Below, piece after piece: positions 18,800 through 27,249 of a stretch of 51,402 nt of DNA (positions within the stretch are counted from its first letter, which is position 1; each line of letters begins with the position of its first letter). The stretch spans positions 1 to 51,402 of the forward strand of contig JACPNL010000002.1 in NCBI GenBank assembly GCA_016185505.1, written 5' to 3'. The notes below the pieces were generated by a model. The model did not search any database, was not told where the DNA came from, and worked only from the letters and a program-made list of their open reading frames with translations. The stretch is from Candidatus Yanofskyibacteriota bacterium (GTDB lineage: Bacteria; Patescibacteriota; Minisyncoccia; 2-02-FULL-40-12; GWA2-44-9). A program made the position numbers and the translations under genes.

Positions 18800-19030
18800 A
18801 TGACTATGATGTATAACAATTTTTTGCTGGCTCTTGGCCCGGGCTGGATGACAGTCGTTATTTTACTTGCCGTTTGGTCCCTTGTATGGAAAGGAATGGC
18901 TCTGTGGAAATCAGCTCGCCGCGCCCACAAGGTCTGGTTTGTTGTCTTGCTTGTTACCAATACCGTAGGTATTCTCGACATTCTCTATCTTTACGTTTTC
19001 TCAAAAAAATCTAAGTCTGTGGAAAGATAG
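18800..19030 (+). CDS. DUF5652-like small membrane protein
   Basis: LVWKGMALWKSARRAHKVWFVVLLVTNTVGILDILYLY. Confidence 0.65.
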   Translation: MTMMYNNFLLALGPGWMTVVILLAVWSLVWKGMALWKSARRAHKVWFVVLLVTNTVGILDILYLYVFSKKSKSVER

Positions 19031-19165
19031 AATTTTATTATTAGAATAATGAGATACTGAAACTGCTTCGGCGATTGTAGCGGAGATTTTAGGTTGACAA
19101 AATTTTTTTGAATATTATCATTTATTTAATCTTCATTTAGCTCTTTTAAATACTGAGGGCTCTCT

Positions 19166-19738
19166 ATGGCCATGGCTCGGATTTTGGCTTCTTTCTTTAC
19201 CGTATTTATGTTGGCGGGGACGATTTTAAATGCTCAAGATAGGCAGAATAATCAGATTGGTGTCGTTGCTGTAACAGAATGTTGCGCGGAAGAATGGAAA
19301 AAAGTTGTTGAGGTAACAAAAGAAGATTATCCCCATCTTACTCGCGTGTGGCTATTCGCTCTTGCGTTTCAAACCGAAAAGCCGGTTTCATATGTAGAGA
19401 ATAACTGCATAGAAATTGGTCCCGAAACGATTTTATGCCGGCTGTACATTACTGGAACTTTGCAAACGATCCTTATGCCAGAAGAGTTTTTGGGCGTTAT
19501 TGCCCACGAAGTTGGACACATTGCTAATAAAGATTTCGAGAACGAAAACCCAGAAAAACGTTCTCTCTCTATAGAAAAACGAGCTGACCTGTTTGCTTTC
19601 ATTACGCTTAGGCGTCTGAACGTGAGCCCCGCAGTTATATTGAGTGCTCTTGAAAAACTTACTTCAAAAGAGGATGCAAATGCGCAAAAAGAAAAGGATC
19701 ATAGAATCAAAGCTCTTAAAAAACTCTTGATTCGTTAG
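19166..19738 (+). CDS. Secreted M48-like zinc metallopeptidase
   Basis: Signal peptide; GVIAHEVGHIANKD...EKRADLFAF. Confidence 0.7.
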   Translation: MAMARILASFFTVFMLAGTILNAQDRQNNQIGVVAVTECCAEEWKKVVEVTKEDYPHLTRVWLFALAFQTEKPVSYVENNCIEIGPETILCRLYITGTLQTILMPEEFLGVIAHEVGHIANKDFENENPEKRSLSIEKRADLFAFITLRRLNVSPAVILSALEKLTSKEDANAQKEKDHRIKALKKLLIR

Positions 19739-19806
19739 ATGATAAAAACATAACCGTTTTGATAAAATAATCCGAACCTTTTCGGGTTATTTTTAATATT
19801 GCAGGG

Positions 19807-21120
19807 CTAGGATTTGAATTGATTTAAAAACCTGTTTTTAAATTGCTTAAATCTGTTGTTTTTTATTGACCTGCGGATTTCTCCAAGCAAGTTATTGAAG
19901 AACCAAACGTTATGAAGGGTGGCATAACGCCTACCCTGAGCTTGCCGAATAGGTTTGGTGCTTTTAAACAATTTATACAATTTCAATCTCGTCATTCTTC
20001 TTAAACAAACCGAACACCCGCAATCTCTCTCGAGCGGAATGTCGATATTACGAAATTTCGATATGTCGAAATATTCGGTCTTGGTGTAGATGCGGCCGTG
20101 GCGGGCTTCTCTCGTTGGGATAACGCAGTCAAACAGGTCTATCCCTTGCTCAACGGCATTAAAGATGTCTTCTACTTTGCCTATACCCAGAAGGTGTCTT
20201 GGTTTTTCTTCCGGCAAGTAGGGGACAATCCACTTAAGCGTTTCAACCATCTCGTCTTTTCCGAATGAACCTCCGATGCCGATGCCGTCAAACGGCAAAG
20301 AACTGATAAATTTCGCGCTTTTAACGCGCAGCGATTTAAATCTTCCCCCTTGAACGATGCCAAATAACATCCCCGACGCTTCTCCGACGCTTTTGGTCGG
20401 AGTTCCGGTCGGGGCTCCGACTTCATTTCGTGAGCATCGGAGTTGATTCTTTTTGTGCTCACGCAAACATACCTTTGCCCAGGCATGCGTTCTCTCAAGC
20501 GCCTGTTTGTTGTAATCAAATCCATCCAAAGGAGATGTGCATTCGTCAAAAGCGAATATAATATCTGCTCCCAGTTTTTCTTGAATTTTCATTGAAAGCT
20601 CCGGTCCGAGGAATTTCCAGTCCTCCCGATTTTTTACCCGCGCTTCGCGCAGAAAAAATCGAGGATCCTCGATTTTGCGACCAAGCTTTGCTTGGGCAAA
20701 ATCGGGACACTTAAAGCGGACACCTTTGGCGGTAATCCTTATGTTTTGCCTGTGGATAAACGACTTCGCAAGTCGTTTATCCACAGGGTTTAGAATTTTG
20801 CCCACCTTATTTTCTTTGCCGAATCCAAGTGAAAAAACCTGGAACCCCCCGCTGTCGGTCATTATAGGAATTTTAGCCCTTAAAATTCCTTGAATTTTTA
20901 ACTTAGAATTTTGAATTTTTAAAGCTCGGTCCCACAAATGGTAGGTATTGCAGATCACAACTTGGGTCTTTGTCTTTTTGATGTCTGATGGTTTTAAACA
21001 TTTTACTTCGGCGTGAGTGGCGACTATTACATAGGACGGGGTTTGGATCTTGCCGTGAGGCGTGCTTAAAACGCCCAAACGGGCCTTTGTATATTTGTCT
21101 TTCTTGACGATGTTGAACAT
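19807..21120 (-). CDS. tgt: Queuine tRNA-ribosyltransferase carrying in-frame palindromic insertions
   Basis: MTDSGGFQVFSLG, FDECT, GIVQGG, GIGGSFGK, LLGIGKVEDI, DCVIPTREARHG, C.C..C zinc ligands. Confidence 0.92.
   Translation of the reverse strand: MFNIVKKDKYTKARLGVLSTPHGKIQTPSYVIVATHAEVKCLKPSDIKKTKTQVVICNTYHLWDRALKIQNSKLKIQGILRAKIPIMTDSGGFQVFSLGFGKENKVGKILNPVDKRLAKSFIHRQNIRITAKGVRFKCPDFAQAKLGRKIEDPRFFLREARVKNREDWKFLGPELSMKIQEKLGADIIFAFDECTSPLDGFDYNKQALERTHAWAKVCLREHKKNQLRCSRNEVGAPTGTPTKSVGEASGMLFGIVQGGRFKSLRVKSAKFISSLPFDGIGIGGSFGKDEMVETLKWIVPYLPEEKPRHLLGIGKVEDIFNAVEQGIDLFDCVIPTREARHGRIYTKTEYFDISKFRNIDIPLERDCGCSVCLRRMTRLKLYKLFKSTKPIRQAQGRRYATLHNVWFFNNLLGEIRRSIKNNRFKQFKNRFLNQFKS
20624..20707. 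repeat. Double-hairpin element (family B), 84 bp = 28 codons, in-frame inside tgt
   Basis: tcccgatt-X-aatcgaggatcctcgatt-Y-aatcggga, same frame as 7610-7679. Confidence 0.9.
20749..20787. repeat. DnaA-box palindrome (family A), in-frame inside tgt
   Basis: 39 bp = 13 codons, encodes PVDKRLAKSFIHR on the minus strand. Confidence 0.95.
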
Positions 21121-21168
21121 AAAAGTCGCCTTATATTATACACCCGCTTATTAATAAAAACCCATCTC

Positions 21169-21987
21169 TTATCGGACGGGTTGGTTGAGACGGTAGTTGT
21201 GCCACTCCCAGACCAATTTTCTGGTTCTGTGGCCAAAGAACCATCCTTGGCGTATTTGATACATTATCTCTGTGTTGGTCAATATAACAATATTATTGAG
21301 CTCGGCCGCTATTTCTTGATCCAGGATCATGGAGCTCATAGTTATTTTGGCCAAAGAATCGGGGGCATATGGGACATCGGGATTAAACGATCTTGTAAGT
21401 TCTCCTACATATCTCCTGATGAATAAATACTCTTTATCAATATACATGAAACCGCTCATTCTAATGGCGGCCTCGTGGATGCCTCTGTCTTTGGCGCTGG
21501 CGTTTAGCGGGACGATCAGGTCAATGTTGGGCAGGACCGCTTTGGATCCAAACCAGAAGACATAACAGTCGCACTCAAATTGATATTTCTCCGGAAGACC
21601 TCGGTAATAATCGCTGTTTCGTTCCATAAAAACATAGTCATAGCCCAAGATAAGTATTTTGCCTAAATTGACAGAGTATCCTCCGTCGTCGCCTCGTTGT
21701 GCCGCGGGATACGCGTTGCCGTGTTTTGAAGTTTCAGTTTCAAGGGGATTGGTACAATTGCCTTTCTGATCCGATGCCTTACAGCCCCCGTCTGATTTGA
21801 GATCATATTCTTTTCTGGTTCTTTCAAATGAGACAAATTCTGTTTTAAGTATGTCGTTCTTGGTCATATTTTCTATGACATGTTTCATAAGCTCGTCAGC
21901 AGACAACACTATCTGCGAGTAAGCCGAATTAGCCCACAAAACCCCCACAATAACGGCCAAAAAAACCGGGGAACTTCGTATCCGCAT
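21169..21987 (-). CDS. Secreted hypothetical protein (outer-membrane-lipoprotein-sorting-like fold possible)
   Basis: Signal peptide MRIRSSPVFLAVIVGVLWANSAYS; long ORF. Confidence 0.5.
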   Translation of the reverse strand: MRIRSSPVFLAVIVGVLWANSAYSQIVLSADELMKHVIENMTKNDILKTEFVSFERTRKEYDLKSDGGCKASDQKGNCTNPLETETSKHGNAYPAAQRGDDGGYSVNLGKILILGYDYVFMERNSDYYRGLPEKYQFECDCYVFWFGSKAVLPNIDLIVPLNASAKDRGIHEAAIRMSGFMYIDKEYLFIRRYVGELTRSFNPDVPYAPDSLAKITMSSMILDQEIAAELNNIVILTNTEIMYQIRQGWFFGHRTRKLVWEWHNYRLNQPVR

Positions 21988-22093
21988 GGTTCTCCTCTTT
22001 CTATGTCAAAAAACAAATATGTAAAGCACGATACAACATTTTCCCTGCCTTAGCAAGATTGTGTGGATAACGGGTTTATGCTAATTTTTTTAC

Positions 22094-22327
22094 ATGGCTA
22101 ATATAAAAATATACACAACTCCAACTTGCGCCTTCTGTAAAATGGCAAAAGAATATTTCAAATCAAAAAGTTTAGAATATATCGAATACGATGTGTCAAA
22201 AGACATTCCTCGGCAAAAAGAAATGATAGATAAGACCGGCCAATTCGGCGTGCCGGTGATAGATATAAATGGGCAAATTGTTATAGGATTTGATAAACCA
22301 AAAATTGACCAGCTACTTGGTTTATAG
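22094..22327 (+). CDS. Glutaredoxin-like protein
   Basis: IKIYTTPTCAFCKMAKEYF...GVPVIDINGQIVIGFD. Confidence 0.9.
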   Translation: MANIKIYTTPTCAFCKMAKEYFKSKSLEYIEYDVSKDIPRQKEMIDKTGQFGVPVIDINGQIVIGFDKPKIDQLLGL

Positions 22328-22420
22328 TTAAATTAAAAATTAAATATCAAATATCAAAAACACAGATTAAAAATAAAAAATTTTTGAATTTTGATTTGTC
22401 ATTTTGATTTTTAATTTAGT
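22328..22420. repeat. AT-rich word-mosaic inverted repeat upstream of sod
   Basis: aaattaaaaattaaatatcaaatatcaaaa ... ttttgaattttgatttgtcattttgatttttaattt. Confidence 0.65.
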
Positions 22421-22423
22421 GTA

Positions 22424-23038
22424 ATGCCTAAGAAAACATTTAAAGAACTAGCATATAAATCCGACTCTCTGAAAGGTATTTCCCAAAAGACGATAGATAT
22501 TCATCACGGCAAGCTATACAAGGGCTACGTGGATAAGTCCAACGAGATAAAGGATAAATTAAGGCCGATAGTTCAAGGCGGAAAAGCCGAAGGCAACCAG
22601 ACATACAGCGAACTCCGCGCGTTAAAGAACGGAGAGAGTTTCGCTAACAATGGTGTTTATCTGCACGAAAATTACTTCGCCGTTCTTGGTGGCGATGGTA
22701 CACCAAAAGGCGAGGTTGCCGAGCGTCTCGCGGAACGATACGGTTCTATTGATGGCTTCAAAACATATTTCTCCGCTTGCGGAATGGCGGCGCGCGGGTG
22801 GGCGATACTGGCTTGGGATCTCCACGAGAAAGAGCTGCGTATATTTACCGCAGATGCCCAGAATCACGGCGGTATCTGGGGTGCCATACCTGTCTTATGT
22901 CTGGACGTATACGAGCATTCATATTTCATAGACACCGGTTCCGATAGGAAGTCCTATATAGAATCATTTTTTAATAACCTCAACTGGGACAAGATTGAGG
23001 CGTTTTATCAGAAGGCGAAACGAGGCGAAGCCGAGTGA
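22424..23038 (+). CDS. sodA: Fe/Mn superoxide dismutase
   Basis: IDIHHGKLYKGYVDK, GVYLHENYF, LDVYEHSYF ligand regions. Confidence 0.88.
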   Translation: MPKKTFKELAYKSDSLKGISQKTIDIHHGKLYKGYVDKSNEIKDKLRPIVQGGKAEGNQTYSELRALKNGESFANNGVYLHENYFAVLGGDGTPKGEVAERLAERYGSIDGFKTYFSACGMAARGWAILAWDLHEKELRIFTADAQNHGGIWGAIPVLCLDVYEHSYFIDTGSDRKSYIESFFNNLNWDKIEAFYQKAKRGEAE

Positions 23039-23135
23039 AGCCTCGCGTATTTATGGTAGCTGACTTGACAGCTGGCTTTGTTTTATATATACTCCAATCA
23101 CGATCTTAAACAACTTATAGAGAGGGAAGAACATA

Positions 23136-23690
23136 ATGAAGCAGCAAAGTTCTCAAACTTCTCGTCAGTTTTTGATTGATACATTCAAGTATTGGAACTT
23201 CTCGTCTGATACGGTATCTCTTGTTGAACAAAACTCCCGCCGTCCTCGGCGTATATCCCCCTTGGATATGCCATGGGGCAGGATGACCACAGATATTGAC
23301 GCAGGAAAAGTTGGCCAATATACTATAAACCCTGAAGTTCCGCGGGACTTTAGTGAAAAACGAATGCACATACCTTTCAGACAAGAACTTCAATCCCTTG
23401 AAGGCCGACCTTTGTTTGAAGTTGCCGCTCTTGTTTCGGCGAGATACGGCCGTACCCATATCATTCCCGGCATTGAGTATTGGAAATATGTGTTTGAAAA
23501 TCCTGACAAAGCCCCTGGTCTATTAAAAGATGGAAATTATCATTATTTCTTCGGTTCAGTCTTCCGTGGCTCGGTCGGCGACTGGGATGTGCCGATCGCG
23601 CATCGGGGTAGTTCGCGTTTAAGGCGGTACGGACATTGGCTGGTCGGCCCGTGGGTCTCCTGCGGCCGCGTTGTCCTCCTCGAGAAGTGA
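23136..23690 (+). CDS. Putative DGR-type variable protein (C-type-lectin-like C-terminus)
   Basis: IPGIEYWKYVFENPDKAPGLLKDGNYHYFFGS...RYGHW...RVVLLEK, paralogous to the C-terminus of the 29038-31287 CDS. Confidence 0.65.
   Translation: MKQQSSQTSRQFLIDTFKYWNFSSDTVSLVEQNSRRPRRISPLDMPWGRMTTDIDAGKVGQYTINPEVPRDFSEKRMHIPFRQELQSLEGRPLFEVAALVSARYGRTHIIPGIEYWKYVFENPDKAPGLLKDGNYHYFFGSVFRGSVGDWDVPIAHRGSSRLRRYGHWLVGPWVSCGRVVLLEK
23561..23690 (+). other. Putative DGR variable region VR1
   Basis: Differs from 31151-31287 mainly at codon positions 1/2 in an otherwise near-identical frame. Confidence 0.65.
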
Positions 23691-23750
23691 TTTTTATTTT
23701 TGAATTTTTGTTCTCTTTTCTTTGAATTTTGATTTTTTGAAATTTGTTTT

Positions 23751-23795
23751 GCGGCTTGCGCTAGGTTTCCTTGTAAACGGCGCAAGCCGTTTTTG
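23751..23795 (+). terminator. Rho-independent terminator-like hairpin
   Basis: cggcttgcgc ... gcgcaagccg ttttt. Confidence 0.65.
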
Positions 23796-23799
23796 CTTC

Positions 23800-23838
23800 C
23801 CTGTGGATAAACGACTTGCGAAGTCGTTTATCCACAGG
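23800..23838. repeat. DnaA-box palindrome (family A)
   Basis: cctgtggataaacgacttgcgaagtcgtttatccacagg. Confidence 0.95.
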
Positions 23839-23911
23839 GGTTAAAAGTGGCTTATTTGCTTGTTATTTGATCTGAATAACTCAATGGGGTTATTCATTGA
23901 GTTATTCAGGG

Positions 23912-25321
23912 TTATCTCCAACTCGCGAACCATATTCTGGTATTGTATGCTTTTTCCGACAGCGGTAGGCCATAGTTTAAGGGAGAGAAGAAAAGAAACG
24001 CGACAATGGCGGCGATTATAATTCCCGTGAAAATTTTTCGGGAGTTTTTTCCTGCGGTGAGCGACTCGTCCTGAGTTTTATCGAAGGAAGTCAAACTGGT
24101 TTGGTCAACCAGATAAACAAGTATTAGAATCGCAAAAATCAGAGCAGTTAGGTAGTGATATAGAAACATCACCCGTTTAACGCCGATAAAAGGCAGTAGA
24201 TTGAGGAAATATCCGCCCAAAAGAATTGTTAAAACCTTGTCCGGGATTCTTTTCTTAATGCTTAATACTAAATACTTAACACTGATTGCGACAGCAATCA
24301 TAGAGGCCCACCAAATTATTGGATTGCCGAAGAAGTAAATTCTGGCCGTATCCTTAACCCAATAATATATCGGCCTTGTCATAAGCGGCCAAGTGTACCA
24401 CTGGCTGCCGTAAGGATGAGTAGCGCCTAGCCGCTGATTGGACTTATACATCTCAATATTCAAGTTCGCTATATTTTTTAGCATGCCTTGTTCACGAAAA
24501 TCAGGTTTCATGAAAGCATCACCGGGGCCGGGCTTGGGCAGAAGCGAAAAGTGTAGGGCAAAAACAGAAAAATAAATAGCGAGGGATATGAAGAAAAAAG
24601 AGGCAAACTTCAAAACCGACATAAAATAAGCGATTGCTTGTTTTATGTCGGCTCTTTTGAACCTTAGAGTTTTGGCTGATTCAATTAAAATCGGCAAAGC
24701 AATGAAACTTAACCCTGTCCATTTGACAGAAATGGCTAAGCCGGCGAAGACGGCCATTAGAATTAAGTTAGCATGAGAACCTATTCTCAAATTCTTAAGA
24801 ATTTGAGAATAGGTTCTTTTATCTTGGTTTTTGTTTCGGCATCTGTATCTGAAATAAAATAATAAAGAAGTGAAGCCGAACAAAAGCAGGAATGGATCAA
24901 GAAGCATAAGCCGGGACTGGGTTAACAGCGCGTTATCGAAAATTATGAATAGACTGGCCGCGAAAGCGCCTATTCTTGAAATGCCAATCTGTAAGGCCAG
25001 AAGAAATATAATAATAGGCAGTAAAGTTCCTGCCATGGCGGGCAGAAAACGCAAAGCCAGATATTTTTTATCGGGAAATTCTTTGCCAATCTCGGTAAAA
25101 TTATATTCAGGCCTGAAATCAACTATTTTCGCAAAACCGGCGATTATCAATTTGCCTAAAGGCGGGTGGATGTCAAAGTAGTATTCTCCGGTATAATATC
25201 CTGACACAAATTTGCCGAAATGAACTTCGTCAAAGACTGTTTCATTGGGTTGCCCGAAAAAGGCGAAGTGCGTCGCTATGCTTAAGGATAGAATTATAAA
25301 TATTAACTTTTTATTGGTCAT
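23912..25321 (-). CDS. Dolichyl-phosphate-mannose-protein mannosyltransferase (PMT) family glycosyltransferase
   Basis: FDEVHFGKFVSGYYTGEYYFDIHPPLGKLIIAG; multi-TM. Confidence 0.88.
   Translation of the reverse strand: MTNKKLIFIILSLSIATHFAFFGQPNETVFDEVHFGKFVSGYYTGEYYFDIHPPLGKLIIAGFAKIVDFRPEYNFTEIGKEFPDKKYLALRFLPAMAGTLLPIIIFLLALQIGISRIGAFAASLFIIFDNALLTQSRLMLLDPFLLLFGFTSLLFYFRYRCRNKNQDKRTYSQILKNLRIGSHANLILMAVFAGLAISVKWTGLSFIALPILIESAKTLRFKRADIKQAIAYFMSVLKFASFFFISLAIYFSVFALHFSLLPKPGPGDAFMKPDFREQGMLKNIANLNIEMYKSNQRLGATHPYGSQWYTWPLMTRPIYYWVKDTARIYFFGNPIIWWASMIAVAISVKYLVLSIKKRIPDKVLTILLGGYFLNLLPFIGVKRVMFLYHYLTALIFAILILVYLVDQTSLTSFDKTQDESLTAGKNSRKIFTGIIIAAIVAFLFFSPLNYGLPLSEKAYNTRIWFASWR
24776..24817. 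repeat. 42-bp perfect palindrome in-frame inside the PMT gene
   Basis: agaacctattctcaaattcttaagaatttgagaataggttct. Confidence 0.95.
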
Positions 25322-25350
25322 ATCAATTATGATATGATAAAATATATATT

Positions 25351-26337
25351 ATGAACAATAAATACGATTTAATTATTGTGGGCGGTTCTGCCGCCGCTAC
25401 CGCTGCGGGTATTTACGCCGCTCGGCGCGGACTTAAGTTTAAAATTATCTCAAAGGATTTTGGCGGAGAGGTCGCTACTTCCGGCGAGATAGGCAACTGG
25501 CCGGGCATGTCTGAAACAAACGGGATTGAATTGGCCGAGAAATTCAAAGAACATTTGAGATTTTATAAAACGGATATAGAGGAAGGCGTTGAGGTTGAGA
25601 AAGTTGTCAAACAGCCGGACGGCTCGTTCTGTATTCAGACAAAAAGGGACGGAATCACTATGGCCGGTGACAAAACAGCCGAACAAGCAAACGGCAGAGC
25701 CGTCTGTGATTATCTTGCTAACACCGTTATTATCACCACCGGTGTTCATCCAAGACCGCTTAATGTTCCGGGGGAGAAAGAGTTCAGGAACAAGGGCGTA
25801 AGTTATTGTACGACTTGCGACGGGCCTCTTTTTGGCGGGAAGATAGTTGCTACCATCGGAGGCGGGAACTCGGCGCTGGAATCCGGTCTTATGCTGGCTG
25901 ATATTGCCGCAAAAGTTTATGTGCTCAATAAAAACCCACAATTTAAGGGCGATGATGTGTTGATAGAGAACTTAAAAAAGAAACAGAACGTTGAGATAAT
26001 ATATAATGCCAATACTATGGAAATACTCGGTGATAAGTTTGTGACGGGGCTGAAATATAAAGACAATTCGCCAATTGGCGAAGGAAATGAGCGGGAACTA
26101 AAACTAGACGGCACCTTTATCCATATAGGCATGATGCCCAATTCAGGGATAGTTCCCGAAGAAGTAGAGAAAAATCAATTTGGAGAAATAGTTGTCAATG
26201 CCAACTGCGAGACTAATATGCCCGGTCTTTATGCCGCTGGAGATGTGACGAATGTCCCGTTCAAACAGATAGTCATCGCCGCCGGACAAGGATGTATAGC
26301 AACCCTTTCTGCGGTTCAGTATTTGAATAAACTTTAA
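25351..26337 (+). CDS. trxB: Thioredoxin-disulfide reductase
   Basis: GGSAAATAAGIYAARRG, YCTTCDGPLF, GGGNSALE, GLYAAGDV. Confidence 0.93.
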   Translation: MNNKYDLIIVGGSAAATAAGIYAARRGLKFKIISKDFGGEVATSGEIGNWPGMSETNGIELAEKFKEHLRFYKTDIEEGVEVEKVVKQPDGSFCIQTKRDGITMAGDKTAEQANGRAVCDYLANTVIITTGVHPRPLNVPGEKEFRNKGVSYCTTCDGPLFGGKIVATIGGGNSALESGLMLADIAAKVYVLNKNPQFKGDDVLIENLKKKQNVEIIYNANTMEILGDKFVTGLKYKDNSPIGEGNERELKLDGTFIHIGMMPNSGIVPEEVEKNQFGEIVVNANCETNMPGLYAAGDVTNVPFKQIVIAAGQGCIATLSAVQYLNKL

Positions 26338-26338
26338 A

Positions 26339-26452
26339 ACTGTTGGAACTGTTGGAAATGTTCGAGATGTTGGAAATGAGAATAACAATTCGAACAAGCG
26401 AAGCCAATTCTGAATTGGCAAAGCGATCGAACATTTCAAACAATTCGAACCT
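26339..26452. repeat. Word-mosaic inverted repeat (family G copy 2) upstream of the rpiB-like gene
   Basis: gttggaactgttggaaatgttcgagatg ... gatcgaacatttcaaacaattcgaac. Confidence 0.75.
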
Positions 26453-26457
26453 CTATA

Positions 26458-26988
26458 ATGATATATCTTGCTTCCGACCATCGAGGTTTCGAATTAAAAA
26501 ATAAGACCAAGGAATGGTTAAAAGAATGGGGATATGAATACGAAGATATGGGTCCTTTTGAGTACAACAAAGACGATGACTATCCCGATTTCATTCGCAA
26601 AGCCGCAGAGGCGGTTTCGAATGATCCCGAGAGAAGTCGAGGGATTATTCTTGGCGGCTCGGGACAGGGAGAAGCAATGGTTGCTAATCGTTATAAGGGC
26701 GTCAGAGCTGCGGTGTTTTATGGTCCGCCGTTTCAATTAAAACGCATGAGTTGGCGTAAGTGGTTGTTATTTGGAACCGGAGGAGCCGGCGTAATGCAGA
26801 TAGAAGAATTTAAAATATTTATAGAACTTATTAAATTATCCCGCGAACATAATAATGCCAACATACTGTCTTTGGGCGCTTCTTTTCTGGACGCAAGGGT
26901 CGTCAAAAAAATTATCAAACTCTGGCTTGAAACTCCTTTTCCCGGTGATGAGAGACACAAAAGAAGAATTGAAAAAATTGATTCTTAA
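26458..26988 (+). CDS. rpiB: RpiB/LacA/LacB family sugar-phosphate isomerase
   Basis: IYLASDHRGFELKNKTKEWL...GIILGGSGQGEAMVANRYKGVRAA. Confidence 0.88.
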   Translation: MIYLASDHRGFELKNKTKEWLKEWGYEYEDMGPFEYNKDDDYPDFIRKAAEAVSNDPERSRGIILGGSGQGEAMVANRYKGVRAAVFYGPPFQLKRMSWRKWLLFGTGGAGVMQIEEFKIFIELIKLSREHNNANILSLGASFLDARVVKKIIKLWLETPFPGDERHKRRIEKIDS

Positions 26989-27025
26989 ATTTTAATTAAT
27001 TTAATTTTTAAAATAAAACGGGGTA

Positions 27026-27196
27026 TTAACCCCTATTTCCCCACCAAAAAGCGAATTTCATCCACCCTCCGCCAGCCAAGAGCGAGGTAATTAAAAAGAG
27101 GGCGGTGGCTAAAAGGCCAATGAATAACGCCACAAATTTTATCCCTCTGTTTTTGGGAGTTGCCGGTCTATTTTCGTAATCACCATCCAGAAGCAT
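27026..27196 (-). CDS. Small membrane protein (56 aa)
   Basis: Own translation MLLDGDYENRPATPKNRGIKFVALFIGLLATALFLITSLLAGGGWMKFAFWWGNRG*. Confidence 0.5.
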   Translation of the reverse strand: MLLDGDYENRPATPKNRGIKFVALFIGLLATALFLITSLLAGGGWMKFAFWWGNRG

Positions 27197-27249
27197 TTTG
27201 GCTCTTCTTTGTGAAACAACTAACTACCATATTGAAGTATTAAGACAAT

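Noticed and set aside
7591-23838. Replication origin based on DnaA boxes
   Set aside because: The boxes are dispersed singly as palindromes, partly inside genes, with no AT-rich unwinding region or dnaA/dnaN nearby.
25450-25941. 163-aa minus-strand ORF
   Set aside because: Antisense shadow of trxB.
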